The notes under the pieces are model-generated. The model did no database searches. It was given only the letters and a program-made list of their open reading frames with translations, and was not told where the DNA came from. The translations under genes were made by a program, and so were the position numbers. Shown piece by piece: positions 59,501 through 64,000 of a stretch of 64,000 nt of DNA. The stretch is from Corylus avellana (taxonomy: Eukaryota > Streptophyta > Magnoliopsida > Fagales > Betulaceae): the NCBI RefSeq assembly GCF_901000735.1, contig NC_081547.1, positions 19,220,838-19,284,837 of the forward strand, given 5' to 3'. Each line of letters begins with the position of its first letter. The first letter of the stretch is position 1.

Positions 59501-61727
59501 TCATTCTTCGATCAGTTGTATTCCATTAGTTTGAAAAAGGGCAGTATGGACAAGCTTTGTTGGAACCCCTCTAAAAAAGGGTTGTTTGACGTAAGATTGT
59601 TCTATAATGTTTTGATCCCCCATGACAACACTCCTTTCCCTTAGAGGTGTATTTGGTGGAGTAAGGCGGCCCCTTTGAGAGTGACTTTCTTTGCTTGGTT
59701 GGCCACTTTAGGTAAGATCCTCACTTTGAATAATTTGAGGAAGCGGCATAACATTGTGGTAGATTGGTGTTGCTTGTGTAAGAAGAGTGGGGAAACCGTT
59801 GACCATCTTCTACTCCATTGCGAAACAGCTAGTGCCTTATGGGACTCTTATCTTTGGCTTCTTCGGTTTAGTTTGGGACATGCCTTGTCGAGTGAGAGAT
59901 CTCTTCGCTTGTTTGAGAGGGTAGTTTGGTAGTACTCAAAGCGAAGCTATTTGGAGGATGATTCCGCTTTGCTTGATGTGCTATATTTGGAGAGAAAGAA
60001 ATGACCGAAGCTTCAAAGACAGTGAGAGGACGATGATGGAGTTGAAGGCCTTCTTCTTTAATACCCTGTTCCATTGGATGACTACCTATGATTGTTCTCA
60101 TAATTCTATTTTTCATGACATTTTTGCTCTTTTTTCTTTTTCTGGTTATATATTTCTCTTGTATATGTCCCGTGTACTTGGTTGTGCCCTTTGATTTTAA
60201 TGATAATCAATTACTTATAAAAGAAATGTTATGTTTCCCACATTCTCACTCAATTCTAAATTTTATTACAATAAGTAAGAGTTTCTAAACGAGCTCTTTA
60301 ATAAGTAAATAGTTGTGTACATAAATAACTTCCTAGAAAGGAAACCAAAAAGGGGAAAAAGAAAAAAGAGAAGAGAAGAAAATAAAAGATAAAATTATAC
60401 ACACACAAAAAAAAAAAAAAAGATTCCATACTATGGATATAGGGTTGTTAACGAGTCGAGTTTGAGCGAGTAGTGCTTGATCAAGAAACTCTTCTCGTTT
60501 AAGTTTTACTTGAGCTCGAGCTCGTGACAAGCCGAGAAACTGAGCTTGAGCTCGGCTCACCAGGGGGTAAACCTTGTGCAAGCTCAATCTCGAGTACTTT
60601 CCATCTGGCCGAATTAGTACCCCAGCTTCCCGTCAACCGAAAGCCAGCCAGCAATCTCTCTCCTAATCGGCCATGAACCCCAAAATCACCGAACTTCTCT
60701 CCAATTTTCAGACCTCAAACCAACTCCAAGAAAATCAACAAGAAAACAACCAAACAAAATAAAAACAAAAGGGAAATCCACCACCAAAAGTTGGCAGCCA
60801 CGAGGGCCAGCTCTCCTGACATCCACCATAGCTGGAGACCACTGCATGGTGGCAACGCTAGCCCCGAAAACTGTCAGCCATTTATGAAGTTTCATGAAAA
60901 TGGAAGGTTGCAGAAAGCAGACAAAAGTAAGAAAGAAAATAGAAGAAAAAAGTAAGAATAAGGTTGCGAAGATAGAAGAAAAATGTGATGTTTGTGAGAA
61001 AGAAGAATTGTGTTGTGTGAGAATTGAGAGCATTAGGTAGTGTGAGGTCAATACTGAAAGGAGAGAAGTCATAATTAGTATTGGGAAGATAAATGAAGTA
61101 CTAGTGAATCTTGGGAAGAGTCTAGTTAAAAAAATAAAGTAATTTAGTTAAATAACAAGGGTCTAGTACGTTTTCTTTAGCATTAGGCAGATTCGTGATT
61201 TAGTGATATTAATTCCTAAGATTTGTAATATATATATATATATATATACTAGTTGAGCCTTATATGAGTTTGTTCACGAACGTTAACCAAGCCGAGCTGA
61301 GTTTATACGAGAATGTATCGTTTAATAATCTTTCGCGTTCATGAACGACTCATTTAATAATCAAGTCAAGCTCAAGCCAAGCCCGAGTATGTTCATGAGT
61401 AGCTCTATTCATTTAGCAGCCCTATATGAATATATTTTATCATTGACGAAAAGGCTAAGTTGATTACCTTTGAGGTAGGATATTGCCTCAAGTCCAATGG
61501 CATTCAACTGATAAGATTTTGAGTTTTATCATGCTCAAATTTGATGTTGTTGCATTTATTTAATGAATGTTGAATGAGTTTTATAGATAATCTGATGATA
61601 TCTAGCTTCTTGCCTTAGGAGTGGATATCTGAGTGTTATACACAGAAGAAGCTTGTTGACATTGAGAGTTTCCTCATGCATCTTGGCAACTCGTGGCGGA
61701 GAAGCAAAATTTCTTATGGAAGTGAAG
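56547..61727 (+). CDS. XRCC1: XRCC1 homolog, DNA single-strand break repair (5' part; continues beyond the window)
   Basis: Three exons are visible: 56547-56753, 56852-57040 and 61619-61727, with phases 0, 0 and 1, giving 168 residues. Exon 1 encodes MSDTKKSTGGGS and RNLPSWMSSRENDDKSSGKK, matching the disordered N-terminus of plant XRCC1. Exons 2 and 3 encode the BRCT domain: EGVVFVLSGFVNPERG, RSQALEMGAEYRPDWS, LLVCAFPNTPKFRQVES, GTIVSK, then EWISECYTQKKLVDIESFLM and HLGNSW. This corresponds to Arabidopsis At1g80420, which has only one BRCT domain and acts as a scaffold in base-excision and single-strand break repair. Intron 2 is 4578 bp and is filled by a hairpin, an L1 fragment and a hAT element; intron 3 starts at 61728 and contains more L1 to the window end. 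No lesions in the exons seen, so the gene is probably active. The remaining ~190 residues should lie downstream. Confidence 0.93.
57242..57410. repeat. Long near-perfect inverted repeat (hairpin) in XRCC1 intron 2
   Basis: Arms 57265-57316 and 57342-57393 are perfectly complementary over 52 bases with a 25-base loop. Outside this the match continues to about 57242 and 57410 (CCTAAACTTCC against its complement) with one GTTGTT length difference and a few mismatches. Transcribed with XRCC1 pre-mRNA, it would fold into a dsRNA stem of roughly 75 bp. It does not match the other inverted-repeat elements here. Confidence 0.92.
57411..58989. other. XRCC1 intron 2, unassigned part
   Basis: No exon-like segment in frame with XRCC1 was found. 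Some of it (from about 58200) may be degraded L1 sequence leading into the fragment that starts near 58990, but no clear protein motif supports this. Confidence 0.4.
58990..60226 (+). pseudogene. L1-type LINE ORF2, 3' fragment, in XRCC1 intron 2
   Basis: The broken frames give the C-terminal part of plant L1 ORF2: IEKLQQDFLWEGMGDEVKFN, later GLFDVRLFYNVLIPHDNTPF, APLRVTFFAWLATLGKILTL and the zinc-binding zf-RVT motif CCLCKKSGETVDHLLLHC (59770-59820), then CYIWRERNDRSFKDSER (about 59985-60030). The 3' end has GTACTTGGTTGTGCCCTTTG and TTAATGATAAT..TTACTTATAAAA, typical of these LINEs. Many stops and shifts. It has the same orientation as XRCC1. Confidence 0.88.
60440..61424. mobile_element. hAT-like non-autonomous element in XRCC1 intron 2
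   Basis: The ends are TAGGGTTGTTAACGAG and CAGCCCTA, with GAGCTCGAGCTCG-type repeats on the left and AAGCTCAAGCCAAGCCCGAG on the right. It is flanked by TATGGATA (60432-60439) and TATGAATA (61425-61432), an 8-base duplication with one mismatch. The open minus-strand stretch inside (60686-61072) has no transposase motif. Confidence 0.75.
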
Positions 61728-61849
61728 GTAAGATTATTTTCTTGTGATTCACCGGACATATGTGATGCATGCTTGCTTTTTTCTTTTATCAATTTTCAAT
61801 TATTTTTTTCAACATGATGCACGTATCTTATATTACTTTTTCACTTAAT

Positions 61850-62590
61850 GCATTTCTCTCGATCTCTCCTATCGGCGCGTGTTGATGTCTCCTATCGTGT
61901 GTTGGGTCGCTAATTACTACAGTGTCAATAGTTTTATCTATGTTTGTTGTGTGATGGAGCTTTCAAGGTCTTTTTTCGTAGAAGCCAAGATGTTTGTGCC
62001 CTCGACAGAGGAAGGGTGTTCGGCGTTAAGAATTGTTGAAAGGAGTAGGGGTCTCTCTCATGTTGTATAGCTAGGAAAGGCGACTATGGCATGGTTGTCA
62101 AAGACTGTGGAGGCTTTGATTCGTGGAGGTAGGTCAAAGGATTTTGTGAAATCTTGGAAGGCTGGCACATTTGTCGCTGCTCCTGTAGTGGGATTTGTCG
62201 CTACTCCTTGTTTGGGAAGCTTCTCGGGTGAGGGCAACAGTTTAGACTTTGATGTTAGGTTGGTTGTCGATGATGTTCTTGTGGATTTGGAGGGGTGCGG
62301 TGACATAAAATGAGGTTTTAGAGTTTGACTCTATTATCGCCCCTTCTAAGGATCATTTAGATAATGAGGTATCCTTTGTTTCCTCTGAATGGGCAATGGC
62401 CTCCTGTAGTGGGATTTGTCGCTGCTCCTTGTTTGGGAAGCTTCTCAGGTGAGAGCAATAATTTAGACTCTGATGTTAGGTTGGTTGTCGATGATGTTCT
62501 TGTGGATTTCGGGGGTGCGGTGACATAAAATGAGGTTTTAGAGTTTGACTCTATTATCGCCCCTTCTAAGATTAGGTAATGAGGTATCCT
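61850..62590 (+). pseudogene. L1-type LINE 5' coding remnant with an internal direct repeat, XRCC1 intron 3
   Basis: Translation gives SRSFFVEAKMFVPSTEEGCS, ERSRGLSHVV, LGKATMAWLSKTVEALIRGG and SKDFVKSWKAGTFV, which resembles the N-terminal region preceding the endonuclease in plant L1 elements; this is by memory of the family and less firm than the RT part. A segment starting CTCCTGTAGTGGGATTTGTC is repeated about 220 bases later (62180-62330 and 62401-62570). Confidence 0.6.
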
Positions 62591-62856
62591 TTTCCCTTTT
62601 CGTTGGCTTTGAATATATCTCCTTTGTCTTCACTGTCAAAGCAGTTTTTGCCCCGCAGGGGGGGGGAGGGGTGGTGTCTTAATGTGAGTGGGGAGTTGTG
62701 TTTGTCGAAATAAGGGCAAGGAAAATGCTTGGATTCTAGAGAGGGCGTTGCCAATCTGTTGGGTGATAGAGATTCTGTTTCTTTGATTGGACAAGTTGGG
62801 AATTATGTAGATAGAAATTGTATGCCACATTCAAACTTGATGTTTCATAGAAATCA

Positions 62857-63003
62857 GTCTAATAAAGTGACATGCGTCCCTTATCATGTGAGAAACATAT
62901 GTATTCTTAATAGCATGTGCTTTTCACATGTTATTTAAATAGCATTAATAAAAAAACATGTGCTTCTTACATGCTTTAGGAACACTTGTCACTTTATTAG
63001 ACC
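62857..63003. mobile_element. Small palindromic MITE inside the L1
   Basis: The 147 bp segment has inverted ends GTCTAATAAAGTGACA and TGTCACTTTATTAGAC, with further AAGCATGT/ACATGT complementarity inside. No coding capacity. Short flanks are not informative about a target duplication. Confidence 0.65.
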
Positions 63004-63129
63004 AGTTCAACCAACAAAGGAATAAGAGAATTAAAAAGACTGTTGTATACGGTTAGTATGGTTTGACTCAAAAGAGGTTGCCTAGACTGTATTTGAATCA
63101 TTTCCCTATCCTTTTTTTATTGTGGTGGT

Positions 63130-64000
63130 CTTCTTAGAGGTAGATGGTATTTTTAAGTTTGAGAACATGTGGTTAAAATCACAGGGTTTTGTTGATAGGG
63201 TGAGACAGTGGTGGACCTTTTATCACTTTCAAGGTTATCCTACATTTTGGCTGGCAAACTTAAGGCTTTGAAAGCTAATTTAAGAGTTTGGAAAGAGGAG
63301 TTGTTTGGCAACATAGAGAGAGAGAAAAAGCTTCTTTTGGAGGATTTATGGGTTCCTGATGGTTTGGAAGAAGGGAGAGTTTTAAGTGAGGAGGAGAAAT
63401 TGAGGAAGGCTATTGTGATTAATGATTTGGAGAGGTTAACTCTCTTGGAGAAGGTGAGTTAGAGGCAATAATCAAGGGCGTTGTAGTTAAGGGAGGGTGG
63501 CTAGTGCACAAAGTTCTTCAATCGAGTGGCCAACTTGAATAGGAGGAATAGGTATTGTCTCCTCGGATCAGTCTGAGATAAGAGAACACAACGTGCAATA
63601 CTATGATAGCTTGTTTACCGAACATCATAGTTGGAGGCCTAGATTGGATGGTCTACTTTTCATACCATTGGGGAGGATGAAGCCAGATGGTTTGAGTGAG
63701 CTTTTGAGGAAGAAGAGGTCTTTGAGGTGGTGGTAACCTAGAATAGTAATCAGGCTTCGGGTCATGACAGTTTTTCTATGGCATTCGTCCAAGCTTTTTG
63801 AGATGTTCTTAAGGTAGATATCATGAATGTTTTCCATGATTTCCACACTAGAGGCATGTTTTGAAAAAAGCTTCAATGCAATCTCCATTACTCTTAGTTT
63901 GAAAGAAATGACTCTTATTTAGAAGAAACCTGGGGTCGTTGATATTAAAGACTTTCGACCTATTAGTTTGGTGGGTGGAGTTTACAAAATTGTTGCCAAA
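63130..64000 (+). pseudogene. L1-type LINE ORF2 fragment (continues beyond the window)
   Basis: The frames give [71 protein letters not shown] and, at the very end, KKPGVVDIKDFRPISLVGGV with YKIVAK, the first conserved block of the L1 reverse transcriptase. Stops and shifts interrupt it. The endonuclease domain expected before 63130 is missing, so the element is internally deleted. It lies in intron 3 of XRCC1, same strand. Confidence 0.88.

Noticed and set aside
60686..61072. 128-codon hydrophobic open frame (-)
   Set aside because: It lies inside a non-autonomous hAT element and has no transposase motif; likely chance.

Overview
The window is nuclear DNA of a flowering plant, most likely a eudicot. 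Its genes have GT-AG introns, it is AT-rich with long poly(A)/poly(T) runs and (TA)n or (CT)n microsatellites, most of the space between genes is retrotransposon and DNA-transposon remains, one small piece is plastid-derived, and there are three assembly gaps of N. The low-copy genes match known Arabidopsis families. A woody rosid is my guess, but the sequence does not settle the species.

Layout. 1-7.2 kb: Ty3/gypsy LTR remnants, an L1 fragment, a degenerate tandem repeat, and a complete short non-autonomous LTR element (TRIM type) inserted in it. 7.2-13.3 kb: a four-exon gene (+) for a membrane-anchored GT4 glycosyltransferase. 13.3-18 kb: intergenic with a hAT-like element. 17.9-21.4 kb: a 5'-truncated Ty1/copia element (-) that contains a plastid trnL-CAA insertion and a MITE. 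22-24.4 kb: LTR-like copies of one further family. 24.7-28.8 kb: a tandem array of seven copies of a ~440 bp unit; two copies carry the same hAT insertion. 29.1-38.2 kb: a 9.1 kb Mutator-like element (MULE) with terminal inverted repeats and a 10 bp target duplication. It holds a decayed mudrA-type transposase gene (+), a convergent remnant of a GRF zinc-finger/coiled-coil/transmembrane gene (-), and two nested LTR insertions. 38.2-41 kb: repeat fragments, a Tourist-like MITE and gaps.

41.2-61.7 kb is the conserved gene core: a single-exon F-box/kelch gene of the KMD/KFB group (-), an eleven-exon CENP-C gene (-), a tRNA-Ser(AGA) (-), and the first three exons of the XRCC1 homolog (+), which runs off the window. 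Arabidopsis keeps these neighbours split between two duplicated chromosome 1 segments (CENP-C and KMD2 at At1g15660/15670; XRCC1 and KMD1 at At1g80420/80440), so this window probably shows the undivided order. CENP-C and XRCC1 are divergently transcribed. XRCC1 introns 2 and 3 are swollen by L1 pieces, a hAT element and a long near-perfect hairpin.

The genes are not a pathway: they cover Golgi-type glycosylation, ubiquitin-mediated turnover of cytokinin-response regulators and phenylalanine ammonia-lyase (known for the family), kinetochore assembly, and single-strand break repair. The most interesting points are the MULE with its mudrB-like second gene position, the in-frame 104-residue duplication in CENP-C, the hAT-marked tandem array, and the intronic hairpin in XRCC1.
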